Positions 28,901 to 38,642 of a stretch of 53,700 nt of DNA are shown here, piece after piece. The translations under genes were made by a program, and so were the position numbers. The notes beneath the pieces were generated by a model. That model worked only from the letters and a program-made list of their open reading frames with translations. It made no database searches and had not been told where the DNA came from. Position 1 is the stretch's first letter. Each line of letters starts with the position of its first letter. The DNA is from a virus, in the IMG/VR virus record IMGVR_UViG_3300023178_000062, positions 1 through 53,700 of that record; one strand, written 5' to 3'.

Positions 28901-31720
28901 CTACTCACTATGTTAGATGGTAATATCTATGAGGAGTATGACCCAGAAACTGACACAGTATCCAACAATGATAAAACCATTATCTATGGTAAGCAGCGTC
29001 TAATTGGTCTTGAAGATATTGACCCTGTTGATGGTATTGCTAATGAAGTTAATCACCTCAAGCAAGATGGTTCTGACCTTATCGAGAAGAACAGACTATT
29101 CATCCAAAGAGAATGTGCTGGATTTATTCTAGCAGAATCTCAAACTGGTGAGCAGTTTGCTGGATTCAATAATCCAGATGCCGATAGATGTTCAAGAGAC
29201 GTTGGACACTTAGTAAATGCTATTGTAAAAGATTTGAGATTGAGTGGAAATAGCACTGTCATTAACAACGGACAGTATTATTTCTCTGCTGGTACTCAAC
29301 AGTTCATTGAAACTGAACTAGCACAAACCAGAGCAACATTTGAATATGCTAAGAATCTTGCAGTTGCTTCGATAAGAAACTGGTCATTCTACGAATTAGC
29401 AACAGCGGTAACACCTAGCACTGGTGCTGGTGGAGACGTATTAACTCTAGAATCTGTAGATGGTATCGTTGAGGGTATGGAAGTATATGAAGCAACTGGT
29501 ATTGCTGCTCTTCCATCTAATGAAACTGAATATAACACTGCCCAAGCGGCAACTACATTTATTGGATATACAGGACGTGTTGATAGGTCAGCAAATACCG
29601 TTCAGGTATTTGATATTAAAAATAGATCCGGTAGATTTGGTACAGGTTCCCCATCCATTGCAAATCCAGTCTTTAGATTTGATATGGCACAAGGTATGGG
29701 TGATGGAGATTGGAGAACAGAATCTGATACTCCACCAGCAGAGCATCTTATTCAACCAGTAATTGACAACACTGTTATTGTAGATTATGACCACGCTACT
29801 GGAGAATGTCAGGATGTTGTTTCTGCTGTAAATGTACTTTACACCATTCATGATGAAATTCTACAAGCAACACCCGCTGATGTCTCAGCTGTTGCTGCAA
29901 CAGCAACATTTACATCAACTTCATTGTCTGATGGAGAAACAATTAGAATCTTTGGCGCTCAAAATCCAGCGTTTAATGGAGAAGATATTGTAGTTACCGA
30001 TGAGGGTGCAAACGTATTCAGTTATGATCTTGCGGTAACTTTCTCAGGAACAGTAAACGATAAAATTCTTTACTATCCTTCCTCCGTCAACTTTACTGAA
30101 CCTACCAAAGCATCTTATGATACTGAAGAAGTAACCCTAGAGGGTCTTGGATATAATCAAAATATTAACTACCTATATCCAGAGGCAGACTTAGATAATC
30201 CCAAGTGGAATCCAAAAGCATCTGTTTCTCAATATAGAAAAGATGTTGGTAACACCATCATTAGAGATAATACATTACAAGCGGACGAGTATCAAAGAGT
30301 CAGTCAATATTCTATTACTTCAGAGTCAACTAAAAAAATTCTGAATAGTATTTTGACTGGTGGAGCAAATCCAACAACAGGATATAATATAAGATCTTAT
30401 TCAGAGATTGACTTAGATACCGAATTTGAACTATCTTCCTTTGGAGAGACAGAGGTTACGGATACTATTATGGAAAATCCATATGGATTTGAAGATAGTA
30501 GAAATGAGTACGGTGTTCCTAAGTCCGCAGTCCTAGAGTTTACAGCACAAAATGTTCCTATCTTTACTGACAGATGTATCATTTTTAATAAGGCAGTTCC
30601 TGTCTCGTTCTACAGACCATCTATTATCCGTGCTTCATCTCATACTTGGGAATATGTGGGATTTGGTCCAGGTAACTACTCAACTGGTTTACCACAGTTC
30701 CAAGACATTACACTAACTCAGCAAGAAATTGTTAACTCTCAAACTATTGAGCGTGGTGGTGGATTTGTTGCATCTTCTGGTACTAACTCCACAGGTGATT
30801 TCTATATTGGCAACCAAGTTATTGATGCTAAAGGAAACCAAAGCAACACACTTAATTTCCCAAGACTCAAGACATCTGCTGAAAATAGACTAATTGATTA
30901 TACTAATCTTGATTCTCTTGCCGCCAATAGTTCTACTGCTTCATTCAACCCATCAACATTCTCTGCAGTTCTAACAAATGATCTGCAAGCGATTCAGGAA
31001 GCACAGAGAAACTCTTTCAAGGCATCCAACATTGAGTCTTCAATTCTTACTGCTGGCACAATTAAGATTAATAACAAGATTAGCATTTCAAATAATGTAT
31101 TTGAAAATGAAGAGAACTTCCCAGTTGCAAGGCAAGACACTTATGGTTTCTCCAAACGTGCTCCAATCAACTGGTTCAATAATGATCCAGCAAGTGAAGC
31201 ATATCAAGCACTAGATGATTCATTTATATCCCCAACAGACTTGTCTGATTGGGCGAATGTCAACTCCTTAATTCCATCTATTCCTGTTGCATGGAACACA
31301 GTTTATAAGACAGTAACTTTTAATGAAGTTTCTAATGTTGGTGATGTCGATATTAATGATACTTTAACAAAATCTGTTAACTTCAATGTATCTGGTATTG
31401 ACCCTATTGATGAGAGATGGTATGACGCCGTTACTGATACTATTTCCATTCCTCTTGGTACACCAGTTGACACAGTTAACAACACTACCTTAGCTACATA
31501 TGATGGTAGGGCGGGACAAATTTATATTAGTTTCTCCTCCACAGTTAAAGCAGCATCTATCATTCCAACAAACATTTGGAAACCTCTAGAAAATACATGG
31601 ACTGGCGTTAGCCCCGTTGATGGTTCACCAACCACATTTATTCAAGGAGATAGATTTGTAATTAGTTATTACATAGCAGCGGGTCAGATTATTTACTCAG
31701 TCAGTACACTAGACGCATAA
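22964..31720 (+). CDS. Giant beta-helix-type virion structural protein (2918 aa)
   Basis: The N-terminus has EINLLADDTGDKDLLTTTDK followed by SLVDSINEV, a phrase common at the start of cyanophage fibre and structural proteins. Residues about 223-302 (ILYVSADDEN ... NRPFKSIERALIEAA ... ILLFPGEY) and 346-400 (VPRGTSIVGLD ... FRLTGACYIWQFTI) look like a pectate-lyase-type right-handed beta-helix entry. CxRDxG/GGN helical modules lie at about 455-570 and 2038-2145. Residues about 709-840 (DGAQSTGLRSMVLAQYTGIS ... FHIKSRNNSFLQI) form a block I associate with cyanophage virion proteins. GxGY repeats follow. No catalytic residues were identified, so a binding or scaffold role on the baseplate or fibres is more likely than enzymatic cleavage. 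T4 has gp9-gp10 in this position, but no convincing T4 match was seen. Confidence 0.83.
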   Translation: MAKREVKRSFTFEQQRQEINLLADDTGDKDLLTTTDKNSLVDSINEVVTVPEDEIFVDQIATSSSEQRMVFVDEATRIAAADYETIGSKPSGTLPGYNPDFGRLAYDAVSDTDATRFTYNSSTDLLRVPNVKADIRNRNNEGISDSPGQEILDINVNVDGHSPSETARLTGRLRTQATNSPIEIQKSLLKLEQRARAEISNGSAIDLFTGQDVGAYINVTNNKKILYVSADDENATDIPSNDGSNINRPFKSIERALIEAAKRSYVAPGVGSEEGETGADLFENFTILLFPGEYIIDNSPGVDANGDAFTAADIEEEIKSRQGEVYNSTTSFANELKKFNPVEGGLIVPRGTSIVGLDLRKTLIRPKYVPDPADDAVSSSAMFRLTGACYIWQFTIKDTPNAFGSHHKLTAFEYANYHQLENYYKKIDKYSRNDETTNPPAGRFKDAENILLDNKRFIAQLAVAYVERNNATLSANIDILTDGLDPNFPGGVVNLDGSVADPTQTVGESCVDDTVLLIERIAYNLAHGGNNRVVEAAQFYRDNNVLLGEEAEAVEVFQAANEICQYIVNNYDVLEDKNNVITRDFAPGGVSVLDTTLLNVDTTFSSQIFDFNLLPDLSAQTAGYEIDDPTDPAGCANVRSAINTFWDIIIQAVDVDADPGSPIGPTGEEDYNQRIEENRIVGFVQNKYLSDTVASASPYVFNISLRSVWGLCGLLSDGAQSTGLRSMVLAQYTGISLQRDDRAFILNGTTTSQVEDPDERHSNSIAEYRKDWRHFHIKSRNNSFLQIVSVFAVGQADHFTVETGGDHSITNSNSNFGNQSLIAVSHRTEIFKQDNGAFIVGLVPPRGLDPTRESRVNIYNIDFGSTLARWNAGDINSNTEGFRKIYVKVDGESLIKEGDIPEYYSIRPGTTQEQAELLVDDVNYLLGKRQYSDGDPEAIYARLPKNFDESQLETFAARLRDNTTFAGTPDQYDPADVYSEGKISTEATLLTGGSIAAASLETSVKSFYAIQSTSTLNFGDVGFGTNEIITGTDISNAFPTSPTNAVHFGFPSGGGVAAATTRYKLMVGTNTGDFRFEIAEASIKTVACEGTSVPVADTDSDLENILYQAVSGVPQAGQVQYTYNQVVYGGSAAIDALRATGQGARFDVYRTKNENRYVVKLDARGISYNIGDTFTIDGADLGGISSTDPAGHVLTLDNATLSGGTGYTVGTNIATTGGTGTNLTVDIISVDSNGAITELRVNNGGSGYNAAGGESVSISGGTIAATIETEIVELDPTLNNNDLIIHVVANDNSGNGIGRNNDYPVLFSNSSASAETLSVRMFIRDVTLPANISYETNDLYTFNSINDIDYTIPSGGFDSEYIFSLVQTTGPNPWQNFGVVAPTDPTVGSTTIVKNRLLGGSGFSATSGFNTIKFPGSLLGGVDGTNDFTVTINTIGGATIPTLNFNADNSIKRKYYGWEFARTINGEYYGRLAILVDDERRGGTVTIEGIPGEFDYTNTGTKFNGYTSSTNVNATATTQAGLQLSRTITGIVNNTPGASTFTITVSNPVDKPAHPFFVGDEVYFDETNNSDGSSLSGPYVVRERTNDTEFVIGVSNAANLPTANWITGGDVYKFSESKTIPVQATVGNIVINQGEITAIYPNDWVIGAPGPQDYTSGWTSSGSKLSYDDVFILDTGSDTPFLPETTITFTITTGVLITRAGLTYSSAGIKEEGYLTGSALGVDYKPFDETRTLEQNQVTYDPEFSTTNENLSLLRRITQRVDTNPVSGALEQSDNFEFNDNVISSLYVNRIQDSRAANGNNELLWRLICKVPKDGYNNIKLRAPEGKFIIHLKDPGIGFGDETLDYPFVYDSAQTGIIRKFSVETVGTDEVAASPSTQEFKKSLKRGGNGTYTDYAELDIGSGVGGETLVPSDATFTVASGEVSLVNPGTNYNKGDKLTLPGGTVIIVTEAVTTYPKSFFVRQVEPIVEYEYNVRDGYYLLTMLDGNIYEEYDPETDTVSNNDKTIIYGKQRLIGLEDIDPVDGIANEVNHLKQDGSDLIEKNRLFIQRECAGFILAESQTGEQFAGFNNPDADRCSRDVGHLVNAIVKDLRLSGNSTVINNGQYYFSAGTQQFIETELAQTRATFEYAKNLAVASIRNWSFYELATAVTPSTGAGGDVLTLESVDGIVEGMEVYEATGIAALPSNETEYNTAQAATTFIGYTGRVDRSANTVQVFDIKNRSGRFGTGSPSIANPVFRFDMAQGMGDGDWRTESDTPPAEHLIQPVIDNTVIVDYDHATGECQDVVSAVNVLYTIHDEILQATPADVSAVAATATFTSTSLSDGETIRIFGAQNPAFNGEDIVVTDEGANVFSYDLAVTFSGTVNDKILYYPSSVNFTEPTKASYDTEEVTLEGLGYNQNINYLYPEADLDNPKWNPKASVSQYRKDVGNTIIRDNTLQADEYQRVSQYSITSESTKKILNSILTGGANPTTGYNIRSYSEIDLDTEFELSSFGETEVTDTIMENPYGFEDSRNEYGVPKSAVLEFTAQNVPIFTDRCIIFNKAVPVSFYRPSIIRASSHTWEYVGFGPGNYSTGLPQFQDITLTQQEIVNSQTIERGGGFVASSGTNSTGDFYIGNQVIDAKGNQSNTLNFPRLKTSAENRLIDYTNLDSLAANSSTASFNPSTFSAVLTNDLQAIQEAQRNSFKASNIESSILTAGTIKINNKISISNNVFENEENFPVARQDTYGFSKRAPINWFNNDPASEAYQALDDSFISPTDLSDWANVNSLIPSIPVAWNTVYKTVTFNEVSNVGDVDINDTLTKSVNFNVSGIDPIDERWYDAVTDTISIPLGTPVDTVNNTTLATYDGRAGQIYISFSSTVKAASIIPTNIWKPLENTWTGVSPVDGSPTTFIQGDRFVISYYIAAGQIIYSVSTLDA

Positions 31721-31726
31721 TATACA

Positions 31727-34700
31727 ATGGCAGTACCAGTTAATTTTTTACGCAATAAGAACCCCAATTTTAATCTTAGGGGTGCTTTAAAAGTTAATGC
31801 AATTTTTGCTACAGATGATGCTGTCGGAACTGAACCGTTTCAAGGATACTTAGCGGATAATACAGTTGTTACTAGTTTTAATGATGCTCTAATTGAAAAC
31901 AATATTGGCGTAGTAGACACTGATGGTTTCAATATTGTCCAATCAAATAGGTTTGCTTTCACTACTATGAGTGAGGGTCAACGTATTGTTAGGCAAAATT
32001 TTGTTAGGGTCACATTTTCATCTCCTATTGATCCCACCAACGGCACTTTTAATAGTGGAGATTTGATTGAATTCGAATCTAACTTAGAACCATTTGGTTC
32101 TTTGCAACCACCATCAAGCGGAAAACAATATAGAATATACAGTGTTGTAAGAGAAAAAGATATCCAAATTGATGCTGTTAACAGTATTACAGATAATTTG
32201 AATGGTACATGGACTGTTGTATTAGATACTGACTTTAGAGAAGACCTCCAAGAATATTCACCACAGACCAGTACAGGTAATAATTTTAACGAAGGTGATA
32301 AAGTTGTAATTTTTGGTAATGCCCTTAATTCAGGCGGTGCAACATCTTTAAACGGAACATATAGTTTAGATGCGGTAACATCAACTTCAATTACATATAC
32401 AACAACTTCAGATCCACTAAACGGTAGTAGTGTTTCTTATACAGGAAAATTATATAAAATTACTAACGAATTAATTTTAATTGAAACACTTCGTGGTGTT
32501 GCTTCTCCAGTTTCATACAATTCCGGAACATCTGTTGTTAATGTTACTGGAGTTTTATCCGGATCTATTCGTTCTGGGCAAGAAGTTACTGGAACTGGAG
32601 TCCCTGCAGGAACTATTGTCATATCATACAATAGCGTCACAGGTGATGTAAATGTTTCTAATAATTTTACAACTACTGTTGGTGGGGGAACACTGACATT
32701 TGAATTACTAGATTCACAAACAGATGTTGTTGTTCCAGTTGGTGCAGTTGCTGCTCCAAGTTCTGCTCAGATGTTTATTGATGCTGGAGTGGTAACAGAA
32801 TCAATTACAGTTAAGACTCCAATTAATTATTATGTGTATGGTGATACCAGATTAAAATATTTTTGGTCTTCATATACACAAGATGGAACATTTAACGGTT
32901 GGACACAGAATGTAAATCCCGATGGATTCCAAACATTATACGAAGGTGGTACAGTAGGATCAGGAACTACCTTACAATTAATTGGTTCGGACCCAGCATT
33001 TGCTACTGAAGATACTTTCAATAACTTAATTAAAACTCTTGGATTTAATAGATCAACCGGACTTGCTGGAGACTATAGTCCTGTTGGTAGGTCAGCACTC
33101 CTTTATATTTCAGCAACTGATTCTCAAGGGGACACTGGTGGCGGTGGTGGACCAAAGAGGGGAACATCTACACCAGCATATACGGTTAGTGAAACCATAG
33201 ATTATTTAAATCAAGCTGGTGGATATTGGATTGGTGTTATTGGTGGTTCATTATCAAACGGTTGTCAGAATGAAATTCAAACATTTAGACAAGATACTAC
33301 TGATGGAATTTCAGGAGATCCTAGAGGATTTATTCCCATCAAAGGTGAAGTTACCAGTGTAAGAGTTGGAGTTCCAGTAGAAAATATTTTTTATGAAACT
33401 GTTGGTCAGACAATTAATACGGTTGTAGTTCCATCGGGTAGTGTTGTTGTACAAACATACTACGACCATGCTCTCGGTTCTCCAAATGATGCGTTAAGAA
33501 TTAGATTTAAAAATAATACAAATGCTCCATTTGATGTTAATGGTCTTAGAGATGTTGTAGTAATTAGTGATAATCAATTTTATTTTCCATTCCCTGATGA
33601 TGTTGGAACTTTATCTAACGTTACTGATTATGACGAATGTGGTTATATTTTAAACATTACTACTTTACTCACAGTACCTGTAGGATTTTATAGAAAATCA
33701 ACATTTGAATACGTTGATTCAACAACATTAAATGATAGTAGAAGTGTTGTCGCTACTGGAGATGGATTTACTTTATCCCAACCACCCGGTCTTGGATTTG
33801 ATAGGAAAGAAATATTAGTTACTATTGGAGTTACTGAGAGCACAGGAACTTTACAATTTTTCTCGATGTATCCTGTTGGCGATTTCTTCTCTCTATTGCC
33901 AGAAGGATCCAACATTCCATATTTTGCTTATCCTTTAGTTGGATTAGATGATATTAAATTTAGAATAAAAACTACTAACGTTGGTAGTAATGAATTTATT
34001 ACTGTTAGAGATGCAGAGACTACTCCCAATGATTTACTAGATCCTGGGACAACAGAAGTAACTCCAAGAACAGAATTTCCAATTGTTTTATATCCAATTG
34101 AATATACTGCAAATGTTATTGCAACAAATAGTTCAACTGAAATTGTTGTTGATACTTTAGAAATTTTTGAAGGGAATGGTGCTGATGGTAGAGATTTTAC
34201 TCTATTAACAAATGGTGGTTCTACTTATGATGATGGTACTGGCGAAGACACTTTCTCTGCCAGTAATGTTACAACCACAAACACCAGTGGAACTGGAACT
34301 GGTTTGAAATTTAGTATTCAAGTTGTAGCGGGAGTCATTACCAATGCAACAATCGTTGATAGAGGAAGTGGATATCAACCAGGAGATACTGGAACCATTG
34401 ACGCTGCTCCAGGTGGTACTGTGGGTGTAGGGAATGAGGCGACGTTCTTAATAAAATCAATTGACGATTCAACTTACGCAGGTTTGAATTGGACTCTTGA
34501 AATTATAACCACACCATCTTCAGATAACTTCTTCACACTTGGAGACAACTGGACAAATCCATCTATTTTGTCATCTAAGACTCAGGTAGAAGTAAATACT
34601 ATCACTGAGACTGGAGGACAATATACACTTACTTTATCTAAACCTTTAGTTGGTGCCATAACCGGTTCTGAAGTTGCATTCTGTTTCCCCAATGACTTCA

Positions 34701-37700
34701 GAAGATTAAATGTTTTCGTAAAACCTTCCAATAATTTTAAAGACATCAATGCTGAAGCTGCTATTGGTGCTGGATTAGTTCCAGCAACTTCTGATGCTTC
34801 AATTACATTTTCTGGTTATGGATATGGTAAAGGTGATATTTTAACTCCAGTAGAAGTTTTCAACTTACCGGCAAGTATCAGCACTGCTGTTTGGACTAGA
34901 GATACAGAAATTTCCCAGGAAGGGTTTTTAGTTACTGGTCAGTCAGTTGGTACGGGAGGACCATTTAATATTATTAATGTAGATGGAAATTTTGAGGGAG
35001 AGGATGCGTCATTTGAAATTACACCAACTCCAATCGGTTTGTATAATGTTGTACTTACAGATCCCGGTTCAAATTTCCAAGTAACTGAATCCATAGTAAT
35101 TGGAGGATACTTGTTAGGAGGTTCCAGGATTCCTACGTTTGCTTTGACATCAGACAGAGTTATATCAGCAACCTTGACTGACCCAGGAACAGGATATACT
35201 CCATCATCATCTTTGACTGACGTAGCGACTACTCCAGATTTATTTAACAATAACGGAGATGGTACATTATCTTTTAATTTTACTACAGATGCAAGTGGAA
35301 TTATTAATAGTGGCCTTACAGTTAATAACGGTGGTAGTTCATATGAAGTTGGCGACACCGGAACAATTGATGGTGGAACTGCTACATATGAAATTACTGC
35401 TATTGACCCAGTTGCTAATACCGGTGCTGGATATACTCCAGATTCAGTATTTACAAATCAATCCACAACAGTTCTTACCGGAAGTGGAGATGGTACACTA
35501 ACGTTTGACTTCGAAACTACTCCTGGTGGTTCTATTGATATCAATACTTTATCAATCAACACTCCCGGAGATGGTTATGAAATTGGAGACCTTGGGGAAA
35601 TTACCGGGGGAACTACAAATGCTATTTACGAAATTCAAAGAACAGAAAACGATTGTGTTATCAAGATAACTGAAATTATTGACAACTCTAATGTATTGGT
35701 AGAAACTGTAGATCCACATGGATTTGTACCAGCGTTAGGTAGAACTACAGTTGATATTTTGGTAGAAGGTGTAGTGGCAACTACATCTGCAGGTAGTTTT
35801 AATGGGAGAAAAGTTGCTGAAATTATAGATGGCAGTACATTAAAATTTGATCAAGCAGTTGATCCAGGAACATATATTAGTGGTGGTACAATCTTCAATG
35901 TATCACCAGATGTTGTTAACGATACTTTTGCTTCATTTAAAAATGAACTATTTTTAAATATTAATGTAACTCCAAATAATCCATCTTATCCAAAAATTGT
36001 TTTTATTGATTCAGTTTCATATGCATCACCAACTGTTACTGTAACTACCTCAACAGATCACAAATTTACTAGTGGCGAGAACGTACAAATTTCAGGAATG
36101 AATTTTACAAGAGTTGGTGGCGAAGAATTAAATGTGGGTAATGTTGAAATTACTGTTACTGCGTCAAATCAATTCACTTATGACCTAAGTCCATTCCCAT
36201 CAGGAAACTTAGGTAATCACATTCCCGGAACTGGACAAGCTACAAATCCATTTGCTAAAGTTCTTGGTGGAGTATACACAAAAGATTTCTTTAGAATTGT
36301 ATTTGTTAATACATCAAATGTTAATGTTCCTTTAGTTGATGATAATTTAGATCCAGTTCCAGGTGAATTTATTGAACCAGATAAAACTAGAGATTTTTTA
36401 GTTAGAGATATTAACTTTAAACAAATTTCTAATGACGGTAATGAAGTTACTGATGGACCTAAGCATGATTTTTATATCACCAACTCAAACCAATTAGCGA
36501 TTATTGCTAGGGGCAAAAATAATATAAATCCGGTTGTGTTTACAAATATAGATTATCTTCCAGAAACTTTAGAATTTGAAGTTACCACTAATGTAGATCA
36601 CGGACTGTGGCCAGGAAATTATTTTGATATGATATTTGATGGAAACAATCAAGTTGGTGGGGTTGGTTTAACCGCGACAAGAGAGCAAGAGTACATACCA
36701 GGAACTAATGAGTATAACGAAGTCAGTCTCAGATTAAGTAGCACAGTATTCAGATATAAAGTATATTCTGCTGGAAGAGATGAGACTAATTATAGTACCG
36801 CTCCAGGTGGAGATCCAAGAGATACCAGCGACATTACTGATGGTGGTGATGGACTAGGAAGACTAGAAAAATTTGTTGATGTTGGAACCGGTGATTTTGA
36901 CACATTTACAGATCTTGATGGAACTGTTGCTACTAATTTAATTAAATTTAGTGGTCTTAAGGGATTTCCTGGGGTTCAACCGGATGAAGCATATTATTTG
37001 GTAACAACTGATGATGAAAGAACTGGTGGGGAAGCTACTCAAATAAGATTACAAATTTCCAATCAACGCTCTGGTAGTCCAATCTCATTTACACTAAGCA
37101 TTGTTGGTGCTACTTATAATAGATCCACAGAAGAGGCAAGAATTGATGTGAGTGGTTTAACTCCACATGGACTTGTTGCTGGAGACACAATAAGAATTAA
37201 TGGCGTATCTTCTAATGACTATAATGGTATCCAAACTTTAGCATTCGTTGTTTCACCAACTAGTTTTACATATTCATTGCCTGCTATTTCTGGTATTGCT
37301 GATACAACAAATGATACTTTTACAAAAGATATTATTAGTGGTACTACAGATCACAACCAAGTATCCAAAGCAATTAATGGAAATAGCGGTACTAATATTA
37401 TAGAAATAAGAAATAGAAATAATCGCACAGGATTTGATGGGGACCTCATCGAAGGTATGTTAGTTGATCCCAGCAATAACCTTTCCGCAATACCAGTAGG
37501 AAGTTATATAACAGATACTACACTTTTAGCTAGTCAGGGACTTATAGAAATTAGTCAAAATCTTACTGGTAATATTGGTGGAGGAAACACTCAATGTTTA
37601 TTCCAAGCTGGTGTACCTATTACAGTTCCTGGTGGGCAACAAGAATATGGTGCTATTGCTTTAGCAAACACAGGAACTTTCCCAGGGGCAGATAATGTGG

Positions 37701-38635
37701 TTGCTGGACAAACTGTTAGTGGAACCGGAATAGGAACAAATGCTAAAGTTTTGAAAGTTGTCTCTTGGGATGATCCAAATAATCCAGGAATTAAAGCTTT
37801 TGCTGTGGTTGATAAAGTACATACACAAGCATTGAACTCAGCAAACACTTTTACATTTGAAGATAACCAAGCTGGAGGTAGAAGTGTTAGGGTAAGAGAT
37901 GTAACAGGAGGCATCCCTCAAGTAGGTGCTGAAATTGAAACTGATGGTGGTTCAGGAAATGTATTCTCTGCTGGAACACTGATTATCGATGTAACTCCAT
38001 ACAATATAGGAGGAGTAGATGGTTATGTGATTGGTGTAGATAGTGATTTACTTGTTCCATTTACGAATCAAACACTTAAAATATATCCAGATGAAAATCC
38101 TACTGTTAGTAGCGCAACAGTTAGTCCACTCACAACAGAATTTACTCCTGATGGTGTTAATCCGGCAACTCAACCAAGTGCAGAAGATTATATTTTAGAC
38201 CCAACTGCTATATCAGGTCAGTTGCAACTTACTGCTGATGTTGTTGGTTGGGACCATGTAAGTCTTGCTAGAGAAACTGGTGGTGCTATATTCTTCCAGT
38301 TAGGATTCCCATTACTTTGTAGTGGAACGGTAAATCAAAACACAATTACTATCGCTGGTGGGCAAGACTTTAGTGATTTAACTGCTCTAGTTGGTAGTTT
38401 AGGTGCTGATACAGTTGGTGTTTATGGTGAGGGTATTGCTCCTGGTGCTACCATTAACAATATAGCAGGAAGTGTAATTACTTTATCTACCGGATTTAAT
38501 AATGTCACCACTTTCACTAATGAGTATGTAGGGTTTGCTCGACCAAATAGTGTTTCTGTCTTCCCTAAATATACCAGTGAGTTCGGTAGAATTCTAGGCA
38601 AAACATTTGCTGAATGGTTATTTAAAATTGCTTGA
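31727..38635 (+). CDS. Giant repeat-rich virion structural protein (2302 aa)
   Basis: It begins six bases after the preceding stop. The first residues (MAVPVNFLRNKNPNFNL) match no family I can name. The body is beta-rich and built from modules. GxGY repeats lie near residues 875, 1108, 1149, 1199, 1229 and 1277 (for example DRGSGYQPGDTGTID and NGGSSYEVGDTGTIDGG). HGLxxGD modules lie near 1435-1490 and 1805-1850. Several GTGVPAGT-type segments are present (near 285 and 1990). No enzyme motif, signal peptide or membrane segment was seen. Position and composition suggest a fibre or baseplate appendage. The stop is followed seven bases later by a small coiled-coil gene. Confidence 0.8.
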   Translation: MAVPVNFLRNKNPNFNLRGALKVNAIFATDDAVGTEPFQGYLADNTVVTSFNDALIENNIGVVDTDGFNIVQSNRFAFTTMSEGQRIVRQNFVRVTFSSPIDPTNGTFNSGDLIEFESNLEPFGSLQPPSSGKQYRIYSVVREKDIQIDAVNSITDNLNGTWTVVLDTDFREDLQEYSPQTSTGNNFNEGDKVVIFGNALNSGGATSLNGTYSLDAVTSTSITYTTTSDPLNGSSVSYTGKLYKITNELILIETLRGVASPVSYNSGTSVVNVTGVLSGSIRSGQEVTGTGVPAGTIVISYNSVTGDVNVSNNFTTTVGGGTLTFELLDSQTDVVVPVGAVAAPSSAQMFIDAGVVTESITVKTPINYYVYGDTRLKYFWSSYTQDGTFNGWTQNVNPDGFQTLYEGGTVGSGTTLQLIGSDPAFATEDTFNNLIKTLGFNRSTGLAGDYSPVGRSALLYISATDSQGDTGGGGGPKRGTSTPAYTVSETIDYLNQAGGYWIGVIGGSLSNGCQNEIQTFRQDTTDGISGDPRGFIPIKGEVTSVRVGVPVENIFYETVGQTINTVVVPSGSVVVQTYYDHALGSPNDALRIRFKNNTNAPFDVNGLRDVVVISDNQFYFPFPDDVGTLSNVTDYDECGYILNITTLLTVPVGFYRKSTFEYVDSTTLNDSRSVVATGDGFTLSQPPGLGFDRKEILVTIGVTESTGTLQFFSMYPVGDFFSLLPEGSNIPYFAYPLVGLDDIKFRIKTTNVGSNEFITVRDAETTPNDLLDPGTTEVTPRTEFPIVLYPIEYTANVIATNSSTEIVVDTLEIFEGNGADGRDFTLLTNGGSTYDDGTGEDTFSASNVTTTNTSGTGTGLKFSIQVVAGVITNATIVDRGSGYQPGDTGTIDAAPGGTVGVGNEATFLIKSIDDSTYAGLNWTLEIITTPSSDNFFTLGDNWTNPSILSSKTQVEVNTITETGGQYTLTLSKPLVGAITGSEVAFCFPNDFRRLNVFVKPSNNFKDINAEAAIGAGLVPATSDASITFSGYGYGKGDILTPVEVFNLPASISTAVWTRDTEISQEGFLVTGQSVGTGGPFNIINVDGNFEGEDASFEITPTPIGLYNVVLTDPGSNFQVTESIVIGGYLLGGSRIPTFALTSDRVISATLTDPGTGYTPSSSLTDVATTPDLFNNNGDGTLSFNFTTDASGIINSGLTVNNGGSSYEVGDTGTIDGGTATYEITAIDPVANTGAGYTPDSVFTNQSTTVLTGSGDGTLTFDFETTPGGSIDINTLSINTPGDGYEIGDLGEITGGTTNAIYEIQRTENDCVIKITEIIDNSNVLVETVDPHGFVPALGRTTVDILVEGVVATTSAGSFNGRKVAEIIDGSTLKFDQAVDPGTYISGGTIFNVSPDVVNDTFASFKNELFLNINVTPNNPSYPKIVFIDSVSYASPTVTVTTSTDHKFTSGENVQISGMNFTRVGGEELNVGNVEITVTASNQFTYDLSPFPSGNLGNHIPGTGQATNPFAKVLGGVYTKDFFRIVFVNTSNVNVPLVDDNLDPVPGEFIEPDKTRDFLVRDINFKQISNDGNEVTDGPKHDFYITNSNQLAIIARGKNNINPVVFTNIDYLPETLEFEVTTNVDHGLWPGNYFDMIFDGNNQVGGVGLTATREQEYIPGTNEYNEVSLRLSSTVFRYKVYSAGRDETNYSTAPGGDPRDTSDITDGGDGLGRLEKFVDVGTGDFDTFTDLDGTVATNLIKFSGLKGFPGVQPDEAYYLVTTDDERTGGEATQIRLQISNQRSGSPISFTLSIVGATYNRSTEEARIDVSGLTPHGLVAGDTIRINGVSSNDYNGIQTLAFVVSPTSFTYSLPAISGIADTTNDTFTKDIISGTTDHNQVSKAINGNSGTNIIEIRNRNNRTGFDGDLIEGMLVDPSNNLSAIPVGSYITDTTLLASQGLIEISQNLTGNIGGGNTQCLFQAGVPITVPGGQQEYGAIALANTGTFPGADNVVAGQTVSGTGIGTNAKVLKVVSWDDPNNPGIKAFAVVDKVHTQALNSANTFTFEDNQAGGRSVRVRDVTGGIPQVGAEIETDGGSGNVFSAGTLIIDVTPYNIGGVDGYVIGVDSDLLVPFTNQTLKIYPDENPTVSSATVSPLTTEFTPDGVNPATQPSAEDYILDPTAISGQLQLTADVVGWDHVSLARETGGAIFFQLGFPLLCSGTVNQNTITIAGGQDFSDLTALVGSLGADTVGVYGEGIAPGATINNIAGSVITLSTGFNNVTTFTNEYVGFARPNSVSVFPKYTSEFGRILGKTFAEWLFKIA

Positions 38636-38642
38636 TAAAACT

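Noticed and set aside
22964-31720. Pectate lyase-type polysaccharide-degrading enzyme
   Set aside because: The beta-helix-like entry is present but I could not identify a catalytic set, so only a structural role is called.
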